Source of the DNA: JACKHO01 sp041398745
Lineage (GTDB): Bacteria > Planctomycetota > Planctomycetia > Planctomycetales > Planctomycetaceae
NCBI GenBank assembly: GCA_041398745.1
Contig: JAWKUB010000010.1
Coordinates: 222,165 to 286,164 of the forward strand
DNA length: 64,000 nucleotides
Direction: 5' to 3'
The position numbers and the translations under genes were made by a program. The notes under the pieces were generated by a model that made no database searches, was not told the origin of the DNA, and was given only the letters and a program-made list of their open reading frames with translations. This document shows, piece by piece, positions 18,735 to 27,934 of this stretch. Each line of letters starts with the position of its first letter. Within the stretch, counting starts at the first letter, position 1.

Positions 18735-18808
18735 GACTGTCGCAGAACGTCAGGCGCATCAACTCAGGTGAGACCTGAATTCACAGTCAGGAATGTCTGT
18801 GCCACCGG
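18735..18808. repeat. Dispersed hairpin repeat, family 1, double-hairpin form B
   Basis: Begins GACTGTCGCAGAACGTCAGG, contains a small hairpin CAGGT-gag-ACCTG, then AATTCACAGTCAGGAATGTC and GTGCCACC. It lies six bases after the DUF1501 stop. One stem base differs (AGTCA instead of AGACA), so the second hairpin has a mismatch. Confidence 0.75.
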
Positions 18809-18873
18809 GTTTTGGAATTACCGGTTGGTTCCATTTGATGTAGCGAGCATTGGACGGTGTGATGGCGCCGTCA

Positions 18874-20277
18874 TCAAATGTGTTCAACAATTCCTGTGCT
18901 GTCGGCGAAGGAGTCGGTCTGAACTCCCAGACGCTGCAGCATGGTCAAGAACAAATTGGAAAGAGGTAAGTCCTCTCCTTTGGCTGCATCTTGCCATGGT
19001 TCACGATCGCCCAACCAGGGTCCGCCCTGAAAGTTCAAACCAGCATGATTGAAGTATTGCCCATGCTGAAAGCCCATGTGCTTTCCGCCAGCGAGAATGA
19101 GCGGATAGTTGCGTGAGAGGTGAAACGCACTCGATGCCGACCCGAACAGGACAAGCGTGTTGTCGAGCAGTGTTCCTGTCCCGGCGGGTTCTGCGGTTTC
19201 CTTGAGCTTCGTTAAAAAGCGTCCCAACTCCTCGTTCAGAAACTGGCAGTAAATTGCAAAGTTCTTCCAGCCGTCGGGATTCTTGGTTTCGTGCGACAAC
19301 TGGTGGGCCAGATTAAAACCAACTGCACGAGCCAAATGGTCGCTGCGTCCTACACCATTCTCGCGCCCAATTTGATAGGTCGCGACACGCGTGGAGTCTG
19401 TCTTGAAGGCGAGGTAAATCAACTCGAACATCGTCTGCAGATATTCGCGCGGCTCGTCGGTGGTCAATTCAAGGTTGAGGTTGTTTCCGTCAATCGTAGG
19501 AAGCGGCACGTCGAGCCAGTGCTTTGCCTTTTCAACTTTGATTTCCGTCTGCCGCACTGAGTCGAGATATTCATCAAGACTCCTTCGATCCTCTGCCGAG
19601 AGTGACTTTCGCAAGTCTTGAGCGTCCGCCAGCATTTCATCGAGGGCACTGCGGCTGAGTGCCAGTCGCCGTCCCGAGTCGCCATCGGCTTTGACGAACA
19701 GCATGTCGAATATCTGCTTGGGGCGATGTTCAGCGGGGATAGGGCGTCCATTGCGGTCGAACGAAATGGTATGAGCACCACGTGCCGTGCCGGTCCCGCC
19801 GTCGGTAGACATCACCACTGACGCAATACGCGTCTGGTCACCGACGTACTTCACGTACTCCTGGTCAAGCGAAATGGTGTTGTGGTAGTCAGTGTCACCA
19901 CCACCTGTGGCCGCCGCCGTCAGAAACTGGTCGGCATTGTTATGACCATGAACGCTCCTGGCTCGCGGATGTGAAAAGCCTGAGAGAACCGTGAGCTCGG
20001 ACTTCAATGGCTCCAAGGAACTCATGCAGTTCGTGAATGTAAACTCATTGCCACCGCCGTGCGGAAACCAGGCCCACTCTTTGTACGCGGGGTCTTCCGG
20101 CAGTGGCATGGGCACACCATCAGGAAAGTAGAAGCAGGCGAGGCGTCTTGGATTCTCGGCCGTTTGTTCACCGCGAGCCTTTGCCGAAAACAGCGAACCA
20201 AACCACGGCAACGCCAATGCCAGTCCACTACCACGCAGAAACCGCCTGCGGTCGATGTTATTCATGTTGAATTTCAT
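18874..20277 (-). CDS. DUF1552 domain protein, Tat-exported
   Basis: 467 aa; an ATG at 20265 just before the twin-arginine motif (IDRRRFLRGSGLALALPWFG) is an equally good start. DUF1552 is a planctomycete-enriched exported family related to DUF1501. Blocks seen: ACFYFPDGVPMP near the N terminus, FSHPRARSVHGHNN, SLDQEYVKYVG, and TLVLFGSASSAFH with LAGGKHMGFQHGQY near the C terminus. It follows the DUF1592 gene on the same strand with about 130 bases between, a space occupied largely by a family 1 repeat. The pair is expected to act together in the periplasm; function unknown. Confidence 0.92.
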   Translation of the reverse strand: MKFNMNNIDRRRFLRGSGLALALPWFGSLFSAKARGEQTAENPRRLACFYFPDGVPMPLPEDPAYKEWAWFPHGGGNEFTFTNCMSSLEPLKSELTVLSGFSHPRARSVHGHNNADQFLTAAATGGGDTDYHNTISLDQEYVKYVGDQTRIASVVMSTDGGTGTARGAHTISFDRNGRPIPAEHRPKQIFDMLFVKADGDSGRRLALSRSALDEMLADAQDLRKSLSAEDRRSLDEYLDSVRQTEIKVEKAKHWLDVPLPTIDGNNLNLELTTDEPREYLQTMFELIYLAFKTDSTRVATYQIGRENGVGRSDHLARAVGFNLAHQLSHETKNPDGWKNFAIYCQFLNEELGRFLTKLKETAEPAGTGTLLDNTLVLFGSASSAFHLSRNYPLILAGGKHMGFQHGQYFNHAGLNFQGGPWLGDREPWQDAAKGEDLPLSNLFLTMLQRLGVQTDSFADSTGIVEHI

Positions 20278-20314
20278 CTCTGTTCTTCCTTCACAGTGCT
20301 GCGTCTGACCAATC

Positions 20315-20386
20315 GACTATCGCAAAATGTCAGGTCGGCTATTTCTGCTATGACCTGAATTCACAGACAGGAATGTCTGTGCCACC
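20315..20386. repeat. Dispersed hairpin repeat, family 1, form B (best example)
   Basis: Two hairpins in tandem. Hairpin one: TCAGGTC (20330-20336) pairs with GACCTGA (20352-20358). Hairpin two: CACAGACA (20362-20369), loop GGAA, TGTCTGTG (20374-20381). The left edge is GACTATCGCAAAATGT, the reverse complement of which ends the copy at 63893-63965. It lies between the DUF1592 and DUF1552 genes and could create differential mRNA stability within the operon. Confidence 0.8.
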
Positions 20387-20410
20387 GGACATTCTTTGGT
20401 CGACGAATTA

Positions 20411-23136
20411 CTATTCTGATTGGAATAACTCACTCTTCACAATGGCAAGTAGCATGGTTTTCAGTCCATCACCCTGCTGACGCACGTCGGCCGTAATCGA
20501 CTCAATTGCCGCACGGTCTTCAAAGCGAAGCGGACGACCAAGGGCGTACGTGGTCAGCTTGTGGACCATCGCCTCGACGAACTGGTCCTGCCGGGCTTCC
20601 AGAAGATGACGTTTGAGCCCCTCCATACCGTCGAGCGTCTGATGGTTGAACAGCTCACTCAATGCATCAACAGGCTTCCCGTTCACCTGATCCCTCCACC
20701 GGCCGAGGGCATCGTAGTTCTCGAAGGCAATGCCCCAAGGATCAATTTTCGAGTGGCAGGAGTTGCAGGCGGCGTGGTTTCTATGGTTCTCAATGCGTTC
20801 CTTCAGAGTCATTTTGGCGATTTCCGGATCAGCCAAATCGATTTGCGGAACTGCTGGCGGAGGGGGCGGGGGAGGATCATTCAACAGGCGCTCCAATAAC
20901 CAAATTGCCCGTTTGAGCGGATGCGAGTCGGGCCAGTCCGAGTTCATGGCCAACGTTCCCGCCTGAGTCAGCAATCCACCCCGTTTGAAATTGCCATCCA
21001 GCGGTACGCGTCGGAACTCATTTCCGTATACGTCAGCTAGTCCGTAGTGCTTCGCCAATCGCTCATTGACCATAGCGTAATCGGAATGCACGAAGTCCAG
21101 TACGCTGGAATTCTGTTGCAGTATTTCAGCAAACAGCTCCACGGGTTCCTGCTGCATGGCCTCCTTCAGTAACGGATCAACACCGCCGCCTTGGCGCTTG
21201 AAGTTCACAAATTCCAACAGTTCGAGATTCAGCCATTGGTGCACGAACTGCTCCGCGAGTCGATTGCTGCGGGGATCGGCCAGCATGCGATCGACCTGTT
21301 TCTCCAGTACGTCAGCATTTCTCAGTTCGCCGCGGCTGGCCAGTTTCAGCAACTCGGCATCCGGGAGGCTGCACCACAGGAAAAGCGACAGACCGGTTGC
21401 CAGTTCAAAGTCGCGGCGTTGTTGCAGATCATTGTCGTTGGCTGCTGCAGGCGTGTTCGCCACATAGAGGAATTGAGGCGAAGAGAGTACAGTTGCGAGG
21501 ACTTCGATGACCGCTTCTTCAAATGATTCACACTCCGGCCGCATCGTTGTGAACAGTTTCATCTTGCGGTCGAGTTCCTGCGAGGTAATCGGGCGTCGCC
21601 ATGCCTGTAACATGAACTCTTCAAAAATCTCCCTGGCATAGTCCGACTCGCTGTCGGCATGCTCGCTGTCGAAGAAAATCTTACGGTGAGATGCCGGTGG
21701 CCATTCTTCGAGGTAGGGAGCCTCAACCCTCACGTAGTCAATTTGAATGGCATGATTCGACGCGGAGCTGTTTGCAATCCGAATGTACTCCGACGGGCTC
21801 GGTGTCGCCCCCATGGGTGATGTTTTTCGCACTGAGTTGCGAGGGTAGATTTCCCCCAGCGGCACATCCCAGGTAACGATTTGCCATTCGCCATGACGAG
21901 CCGTGACCGCGGTGTCCTCCCTGCTGACCGGCAACAAAGCCCGCCCTTCGTTGCTTGCCTGCCAGCCGAATAGCAGTTGAACGCTGGGGAATCCGGCGAG
22001 GTCAGATTCAGTACGCGCGACTCTTGCCGTCACTCGCATGATCCCTTCGTCGGGGAGTTGATTTCCCAGTTCCACCACCAGGTTCTGATTGCGTCCCGCC
22101 GGGATGACAGCAACACAGTTTGTTTCGGCGGGCGTTTGCTGTCCGCTGTCCGATGGAGCAAATGCATATCTGGCTCCAGGGTAGTCCCAGTGTGCGGGCA
22201 CGATACGGCCCGATGACAACTCCTTGTAATAGGTTCTCGGATGAGGCTGTCGAAAACTCGCCTCCAGTCGAGCTAATTCCGCCTCCAGTTTTTCTGGATC
22301 GTTCGCCAAATCTTTTTTGGCCTTCTCCAATTGCTCATTCTGTTTCGGCCATTCGCGTGCGGCAGCATCCTGCATGGGGATGCCCCATCGCAGGGTTTGT
22401 GGTCGTTCACCTCGGACAGTGGCCCGTGTTAATGCCTGCCGTGCCAGACGATGGTAAGTTTCGAACTGAGAGGTCGAGAGGTGGAGCAATTCAGCGCTGT
22501 TTTCGAATCCTTCTTCCGTGTGTGGCTCAGGAGGCAAATCCTTTGCAAAGTCCCACGGCAAACCCAGCAAGTCCTGCAACGCGTAGTTGTATTCGTAGCG
22601 AGTCAACCGGCGGAAAGAAGATTGTGCCCCCTCACTGCGACGCGACCGAGATGCTGTCTGCAACTCAGTCGACAACCATTCGACAATTCGTTGGCGGTCC
22701 GCTGTACCTAGCTCTGAGCTGTCGGGAGGTGGCATTTCACCTTTTGCGACAACCGCAAAAATCTCAACCCACCAGTCGGTGTCTTCTCCGCGGAGTAAAT
22801 CGGGATTGAGCGTATCGATTCGGATGTTCCCTTCGGTCAACTCCGCTCCGTGGCAGTCAACACAGTGTTTGTCGAGGAGTGGCTTGATTGTTGCCGCGAA
22901 GTCAGCAAGGTTCGCCTGGGGAGGAGCTTCAGCAACTGGTGGGGTGGTATTGTCGTCTGCCACGCTTGTGAACCGCGATCGTTGCAAGCCGGTCTGCTTC
23001 AGGTCGGCAAGGCTTTGACGGGGCTTTGACGGGGCTTTGCGGCTTCTTCGGCACGGCCAGGTTGAACTGTCAGGATCAACACACTGGACAGCAGCAAGCA
23101 ATTCAGCAAACGCAACTTCTCGAAATGGATGGGCAT
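20411..23136 (-). pseudogene. DUF1592-type cytochrome c-like protein, frameshifted by an 11-bp duplication
   Basis: Exported multi-domain protein with heme motif KHCVDCHGAE (PSCyt1-like), DUF1587, DUF1595, DUF1592, DUF1588 (ACNSCHSKIDPWGIAFENYD) and DUF1585, in the usual order. The body is open from 23101 to the stop at 20411. The signal peptide lies in a different frame: ATG at 23136 starts MPIHFEKLRL and runs through LLLSSVLILTVQPGRAEEA, then reaches a stop after KALPT. Between them the 11-mer GGCTTTGACGG is present twice (23011-23021 and 23022-23032) next to a third partial copy. Removing one unit gives a continuous 904-residue protein reading AAKPRQSLADLKQT at the join. Either a recent mutation, a phase-variable site or a sequence error. 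Confidence 0.88.
23011..23042 (-). repeat. 11-bp tandem repeat causing a frameshift
   Basis: GGCTTTGACGG twice, then GGCTTTGCGG, a third unit lacking one A. The number of 11-bp units sets the reading frame between signal peptide and mature DUF1592 protein; the present number is out of frame by 11 bases. Confidence 0.92.
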
Positions 23137-23391
23137 TGCGAAAAAGTGGGCAATTGTTTGGCAGGTGCAGATGTTATGACAGCCTTGGTACAACGACGTC
23201 ACATTCAACTGCAGCAGGTGGAGGGAGTTGAGTCAAAAAATGACTCAACATATTCAGGCAGGATAACAAAATCTGGACTTTTCCAAATACCGAACGCTGT
23301 CATTGCATGCATGGTCTCGGTGTTTCAACGCCATTGGTGGCCTCATTCGCCTGGTGCAACTCTGCGCGTGCGACCGGGACTGCGGTGCTGA

Positions 23392-24318
23392 CTACAGTCC
23401 CAGATTCTCGACGTACGGCTCGGCCCGGGGGATGCGGATGACGTGAGTAACGTACTCAATGTCAGCGGCGGCGGTCGTTCCCAGAATGATATTACGCTCT
23501 TCTGGATCATCCAGCATGAAGCCGAAGGTGACTTCGACGGCTTGCGGCAGTCTTCCTGTGAGGGAGCTGTCCCATTCGTCGACCCAGTTTTGCCCGTCGA
23601 AATAGCGGAACGTCAGTTCCTGTACTTCGGGAGCGAGCAACTTGGTCAACTGGCTGAGGTGTTCCGAGTCGAGGGCTCCGTCGGCATAGTCGAGTTCGAA
23701 CCGGTCTCCCTCCAGACGCGAGAGGCCGGTGGTCGCACCGCCGACGGAGAAATTGTTAGCGGCCGTCACGTCATTAGCGCCACTCATGAACCAGGAAATG
23801 GACTTTTCGTCCCCGGAAAGACTTTCCGCTGCCAGCGAGGTCGTGGAGGACAGCCGCATAGGATGCAGCGGCCGGTTTACGTGAATGACCAACTGGGTTG
23901 CCGTGCCGACCAGCCCGGATGCATCTCCCGAGATTGCCGAGTTGGGATTCTCGGCCAATGAACTGGTTTCGACTTCGTCATCGAGCGTGGATGCCGTTGA
24001 AGACAACTCTTCGACGGCGCTGTCTTCGGACTCCAGTGTTAACGCGTCATCGCTGCTTTCATCCATTTCGTCTTCCTCTTCAGGGACGACGAGTACCACA
24101 CCTTCGAGGTCAGCCTGCAACTGGCGGATGAGGGAACGGGTCAACTGCGCTTTGAGCACCTTGCGCTGACCGGCAGTGGTCATTTGAATGTGCAGCCGTG
24201 TTGCCGTGAAAATTGCCGCCACGAGAATCAAGGTGAGGGCCAATGCGATAATCAATTCTGTCAGCGTGAAAGCGCGGACGGATTGGCGTGTCTCAAACCT
24301 GGGAGAAATTCTCTGCAT
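23392..24318 (-). CDS. Prepilin-like protein (GspJ/PulJ type) with acidic insert
   Basis: 308 aa from the ATG at 24318; the frame is open to 24375. The N terminus carries a type III signal (RAFTLTELIIALALTLILV), where prepilin peptidase would cut before the F and methylate it, followed by the hydrophobic assembly helix. Residues about 80-125 form a strongly acidic, serine-rich insert (EEEDEMDESSDD and similar). The C-terminal part LTFRYFDGQNWVDEWDSSLTG matches minor pseudopilin J proteins of type II secretion. The remaining secretion genes are not here. It is downstream of the alpha-toroid gene on the same strand. Confidence 0.82.
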   Translation of the reverse strand: MQRISPRFETRQSVRAFTLTELIIALALTLILVAAIFTATRLHIQMTTAGQRKVLKAQLTRSLIRQLQADLEGVVLVVPEEEDEMDESSDDALTLESEDSAVEELSSTASTLDDEVETSSLAENPNSAISGDASGLVGTATQLVIHVNRPLHPMRLSSTTSLAAESLSGDEKSISWFMSGANDVTAANNFSVGGATTGLSRLEGDRFELDYADGALDSEHLSQLTKLLAPEVQELTFRYFDGQNWVDEWDSSLTGRLPQAVEVTFGFMLDDPEERNIILGTTAAADIEYVTHVIRIPRAEPYVENLGL

Positions 24319-24480
24319 TGCAGCCCATTGTGGCGGCTGAAGCGGGTGTGGTAAACAGGAAACCGGGATCGCCATTCACAAATGGGACCACTGCCCGAAT
24401 TAGTGGGCCGGTTGCCTGTTTAACCCGTCACGCCGTTATATGGGCCGGGAAACTTCAGTGCTGCGGAACAGTAAAGCGAA

Positions 24481-25587
24481 TTACTGATCGACTCGGCAGT
24501 TGCGGAGCGCCAGCAGGGCGTAGGCCGTGACGAGGTTCGCGTCGCCTTCCATCCAACGTGGTTGTTCGTTCTTCCAGCTGCCATTTTCAGCCTGAACTGC
24601 GGCCAAATGGTCGACAAGTTCACGACGCCAGTTGTGCTTTGTGCCATTGGACTCGACGAATTCGTCCACTTCCATGACGGACAGGGATTTGGCGAACGTC
24701 TGGTAGTAGTAGAACAATCCCTGTTGTCCCATCCCGGGATTTTCTTCGATGGTGTAGAACTGCCGAATCCATTCTTGTGCGGCTTTGACACGAGGATCGT
24801 CCGGTTCGACACCGGCGTAAATCATGCTCTTGAGTCCGGCGTACGTCATGCTCGCATACGACCGCAGTCCACCGTCAGGATTGGCGCCGGCCTGGGACGA
24901 ACCTCCAGCGGCAGGAGTGTAGTAGAAGCCACCATCTTTCACTTTGCTGGCGAATTCGGTTTGATTGTGCGGCGACTCGAGGTTCTGGCAACGGGACACA
25001 AACACGGCCGCCTTCTTGAAGGCCGGATCATTCTGCGAGACACCTGCGGCTCGCAATGCTTCCAGCAGGTAGGCTGTGTTGGACAAGTCAGGCCGGGAGT
25101 GGCTGCCATAGCCAGCGCCCCCATAGGCTCCGTCTTCCTCGTCAATGGACTCCGTTTCATCCCACTGGAGCCCCTTCAGGAAATCTGCGGCGCGGGAAAT
25201 GGTTTCGTTGTAGCGACCATCATTGTTGGCTGAGTTCAGAGCCAAAAGAATGATGGACGTTTCGTAGTTCTTATGATTGGTCTCAGGGTGATAAATCCCA
25301 CCATCTTTCTGGATGAACGACTCCAGGTGAGCCAACGCCTTCTTCACAACAGGATCATCCACAGAGGCACCAGACTCGAGCAGCGAGTACGTTACAAGCC
25401 CGGAAATTCCGGGAGCTGCAGGGGAGGTCCAGCTTCCATCTGCAGCCTGAGAACTCTTTAAGAATTCCACGCCATGCTTCGTGATGTTGTGAAGCTTCTC
25501 GGCATCGACTCCCGTTTCCGGCGCCGCGAGAGACGCGGAAATGAGAACTCCAAAAAGTGACGCACAAAATGCCAGTGAACGTGTCAT
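24481..25587 (-). CDS. Secreted prenyltransferase/squalene-oxidase-repeat (alpha-toroid) protein
   Basis: 368 aa from ATG 25587; the longer frame to 25776 reads through a family 1 repeat and is unlikely. A signal peptide (TRSLAFCASLFGVLISASLA) is followed by repeated helical pairs with QAADGSW, QKDGGIYH, DGGLRSYASMTYAGLKSM and QAENGSW, the glycine-tryptophan turns typical of squalene-hopene cyclase and prenyltransferase barrels. The cyclase DXDD catalytic motif is not visible, so it is probably a non-enzymatic or differently acting barrel, as is common in planctomycetes. It sits between two pseudopilin-like genes on the same strand. Confidence 0.85.
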   Translation of the reverse strand: MTRSLAFCASLFGVLISASLAAPETGVDAEKLHNITKHGVEFLKSSQAADGSWTSPAAPGISGLVTYSLLESGASVDDPVVKKALAHLESFIQKDGGIYHPETNHKNYETSIILLALNSANNDGRYNETISRAADFLKGLQWDETESIDEEDGAYGGAGYGSHSRPDLSNTAYLLEALRAAGVSQNDPAFKKAAVFVSRCQNLESPHNQTEFASKVKDGGFYYTPAAGGSSQAGANPDGGLRSYASMTYAGLKSMIYAGVEPDDPRVKAAQEWIRQFYTIEENPGMGQQGLFYYYQTFAKSLSVMEVDEFVESNGTKHNWRRELVDHLAAVQAENGSWKNEQPRWMEGDANLVTAYALLALRNCRVDQ

Positions 25588-25675
25588 GAGGTTGTCTCTT
25601 GTTGCAATGCCTGCTTGGGACTGATGATATCTCGATAGATGAAAAAACGCGATGGCTTGACCTGCCGAAACTACT

Positions 25676-25757
25676 GACCGTTTCAAAACCGGGTGGCACA
25701 GACATTCTTGTTTGTGTTTTTCCAGCACTTGAATCAATGCCGACAAGGTTCTGAAAC
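25676..25757. repeat. Dispersed hairpin repeat, family 1, form A
   Basis: GGGTGGCACAGACATTCTTG followed by TTTGTGTTTTTCCAGCAC and ending GGTTCTGAAACTGCCT. Two transitions weaken the core stem. It fills the space between the alpha-toroid start and the DUF1559 stop. Confidence 0.72.
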
Positions 25758-25762
25758 TGCCT

Positions 25763-26779
25763 TTAGAATTCTCCAATCACTTCGCCGTTTGCACGGGTTC
25801 CCAGTGCGCGCCAGACGCCTTGATCAATGTTCTCGGAAATCGTCCGACAGGAGCCGTCCACGAGCGCGACGTTAACCGCGCCAATATGGAAGCTGCGAGA
25901 GGTCACAATTGCGTAGGAGGGGCTTCCGGCACTGCCGTTCTTTCCTTCCTGCCAGGAATTGTAGTCGCATGTGTACGTCTGGCCGCCATTGCTGCATTTT
26001 GTATCCGAATTCGGCACGAGTGTCGTTGTAATTCCCTCATGATGCACCCGCCCGTCGGCCCACTCGGTGTGCCCAGTGTTCTTGAATTCCCCGCCACTGG
26101 CGATAAATGTCTCCGCCTCGGCGATTGTGGTCGGCGGCGTAGTTGAAGGTGGGCCACCGTTTCGCATGTACGGCTGCCACGCTTTCACTTCTGCTGCGAG
26201 CAGCGTATTGGAGGTTCCGTCGATGACATTCTTGAATGACATCGAAGAGTTGGGATGAAACATTCCATCTCCCCCCTTCTTCGTGATGGGGTCAAATACA
26301 AACCAAGTCCCAAAATTAAATCCGTAGGTCGTGGGAAAGAGCAGCGACTTTCCGCCGCCGGGATCTCGAATTCGATCTGACCCAGGATCACTCGGACAGG
26401 AGTAGACGGGAATTTTCAGCCCGCTGATTTCTGATTGAAAGTCCCAGGCGGTTGAGAGGTCCACCTTGTTGTATAGAGTTCCCTGTTCCAGATACGGCAG
26501 AATTCGGCCGTGGACGCTCCAGGAACCATTGTTGGCGGTGTTTGTCACTGCCAAATTGATGGTGGCGCTGGGGGGGAATTTGGAATTGGCATCGGCATAG
26601 TTGTGAATTGCCAGGCCAATTTGCTTCAAATTGTTTTTGCACTGCGACCGCCTTGCTGCTTCCCGTGCCTGCTGAACTGCAGGAAGCAGCAGGGCGATGA
26701 GAATTGCAATGATGGCAATCACCACAAGCAACTCAATGAGCGTGAAACCAGGATGTCGACTCAAGCGACGAGAAAGCAT
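25763..26779 (-). CDS. DUF1559 pseudopilin-like protein with prepilin signal
   Basis: 338 aa from ATG 26779 (frame open to 26827). Classic DUF1559: prepilin site GFTLIELLVVIAIIAILIAL, then QQAREAARRSQCKNNLKQIG, HNYADANSKFPPSA and the C-terminal HIGAVNVALVDGS (H-X9-DG) close to the stop. Members are very numerous in planctomycete genomes and are thought to form pilus-like or pseudopilus structures; the specific role is unknown. It is the first gene of a minus-strand series followed by the alpha-toroid gene and the J-type pseudopilin. Confidence 0.93.
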   Translation of the reverse strand: MLSRRLSRHPGFTLIELLVVIAIIAILIALLLPAVQQAREAARRSQCKNNLKQIGLAIHNYADANSKFPPSATINLAVTNTANNGSWSVHGRILPYLEQGTLYNKVDLSTAWDFQSEISGLKIPVYSCPSDPGSDRIRDPGGGKSLLFPTTYGFNFGTWFVFDPITKKGGDGMFHPNSSMSFKNVIDGTSNTLLAAEVKAWQPYMRNGGPPSTTPPTTIAEAETFIASGGEFKNTGHTEWADGRVHHEGITTTLVPNSDTKCSNGGQTYTCDYNSWQEGKNGSAGSPSYAIVTSRSFHIGAVNVALVDGSCRTISENIDQGVWRALGTRANGEVIGEF

Positions 26780-27056
26780 TGAAAAGAAGCCTGTCAAGGA
26801 GAAGCTGTGGCAATGGATGTACTGCACCGTCCTCGAAGCAAACAGCGCGCCGCTGTTGGAAATTCAAAGAGTGCTGGCTTCTTTCATCCAACTTGAGCTG
26901 GCCGTGGCGGCGGAATCGCCACGGCGGCGAATTGTTCGCCAAGACGGCATTCGAATCAGTAAGGACCGATAGACCGGTTGCACATCTGCGGGACTCTTCT
27001 ACAGTAGTGGTGTTGAAACTGCATCAAATGATGCCACCTATCCGGAGAAATACTTC

Positions 27057-27629
27057 ATGACTCGTCAAATGGTTATTGCCACGTTGTTGGCTGTTGGACT
27101 TTCTGCGACTGCTTCGTTTGCCGCCGACAAGGAGAGCAAGGTGCCCGCACCACTCGATTTCAAAATGAATTCCCTGGAAGGGAAGGAAGTGAATTTGGCC
27201 GAATACCACGGGAAAGTGGTGCTTATGGTCAACGTAGCCAGCAAGTGCGGAGCGACCCCGCAGTACGCGGCTTTGGAGTCGCTCCACGAAGTTTTTGAAG
27301 ATCAAGGACTCGTCGTGTTGGGCTTTCCTTGTAACCAGTTTGGAAAGCAGGAACCCGGGACCGCTGCTGAAATTCGCGAATTCTGCAGCAGCACGTATGA
27401 TGTGAAGTTCCCGATGTTTGCGAAAATTGACGTAAATGGCGAAGAAGCGGCACCGCTCTACAAGTATCTGACCAGTGATGAGTCGGGACACCCAGGCAAG
27501 ATTCGCTGGAACTTTGAGAAGTTCCTCGTGGACCGTAACGGGAAAGTCGTTGCCCGCTTCGCAACGAGCGTTGCTCCGGACTCAGATGAAGTGGTCGCTG
27601 CAATCAAAGCTGCACTGGCTGAGAAGTAG
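27057..27629 (+). CDS. Glutathione peroxidase family protein, exported
   Basis: 190 aa with a signal peptide ending near residue 22 (SFAADKE). Thiol peroxidase that reduces peroxides, using thioredoxin or glutathione. The peroxidatic cysteine is C64 in NVASKCGATPQY; the glutamine lies in GFPCNQFGKQEPG, which also holds the possible resolving cysteine, and the tryptophan/asparagine pair in KIRWNFEKFLV. It is the cysteine, not selenocysteine, type. The exported location is less usual and suggests defence of the periplasm. A strong terminator follows at 27688-27729. Confidence 0.93.
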   Translation: MTRQMVIATLLAVGLSATASFAADKESKVPAPLDFKMNSLEGKEVNLAEYHGKVVLMVNVASKCGATPQYAALESLHEVFEDQGLVVLGFPCNQFGKQEPGTAAEIREFCSSTYDVKFPMFAKIDVNGEEAAPLYKYLTSDESGHPGKIRWNFEKFLVDRNGKVVARFATSVAPDSDEVVAAIKAALAEK

Positions 27630-27934
27630 GCGGCAAGTCACTGCTCGACTGCATCAGGAATGTGGTGTGGGGATGACTGTAAATCCAGGGGGCATTCGCG
27701 ACAAACACGTGCGTGAATGCCCCCTTTTTACACTCAATTGCTGGCACAAAGTTCTGCGATCTTTGCAGTTCGAAGAATCTAGTAACGAACTTCAAATCGA
27801 CGTTGACATTTGGAAAAGCATTCTTACCATCCACGTTGTCTTATCTGTTTTGTACTGCCGTTCAGGCTTGGTATGACATTTGCGATTTCTCGCAGGACAT
27901 TCGTTCATTTAATTTGTTCAGGGGCACCCATCGG
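27630..27934. other. Intergenic region with terminator and ispE leader
   Basis: 305 bases. The first 100 hold the terminator of the peroxidase gene; the rest is the leader of ispE. The ispE frame is open back to 27713 but that part shows no family similarity, so I treat it as untranslated. Confidence 0.6.
27688..27729 (+). terminator. Rho-independent terminator
   Basis: GGGGGCATTC (27688-27697) pairs with GAATGCCCCC (27715-27724), a perfect 10-bp stem, followed at once by TTTTT (27725-27729). It is 59 bases after the glutathione peroxidase stop. Confidence 0.9.

Noticed and set aside
25588..25776. N-terminal extension of the alpha-toroid protein
   Set aside because: It is read through a family 1 repeat; the signal peptide starts at 25587.
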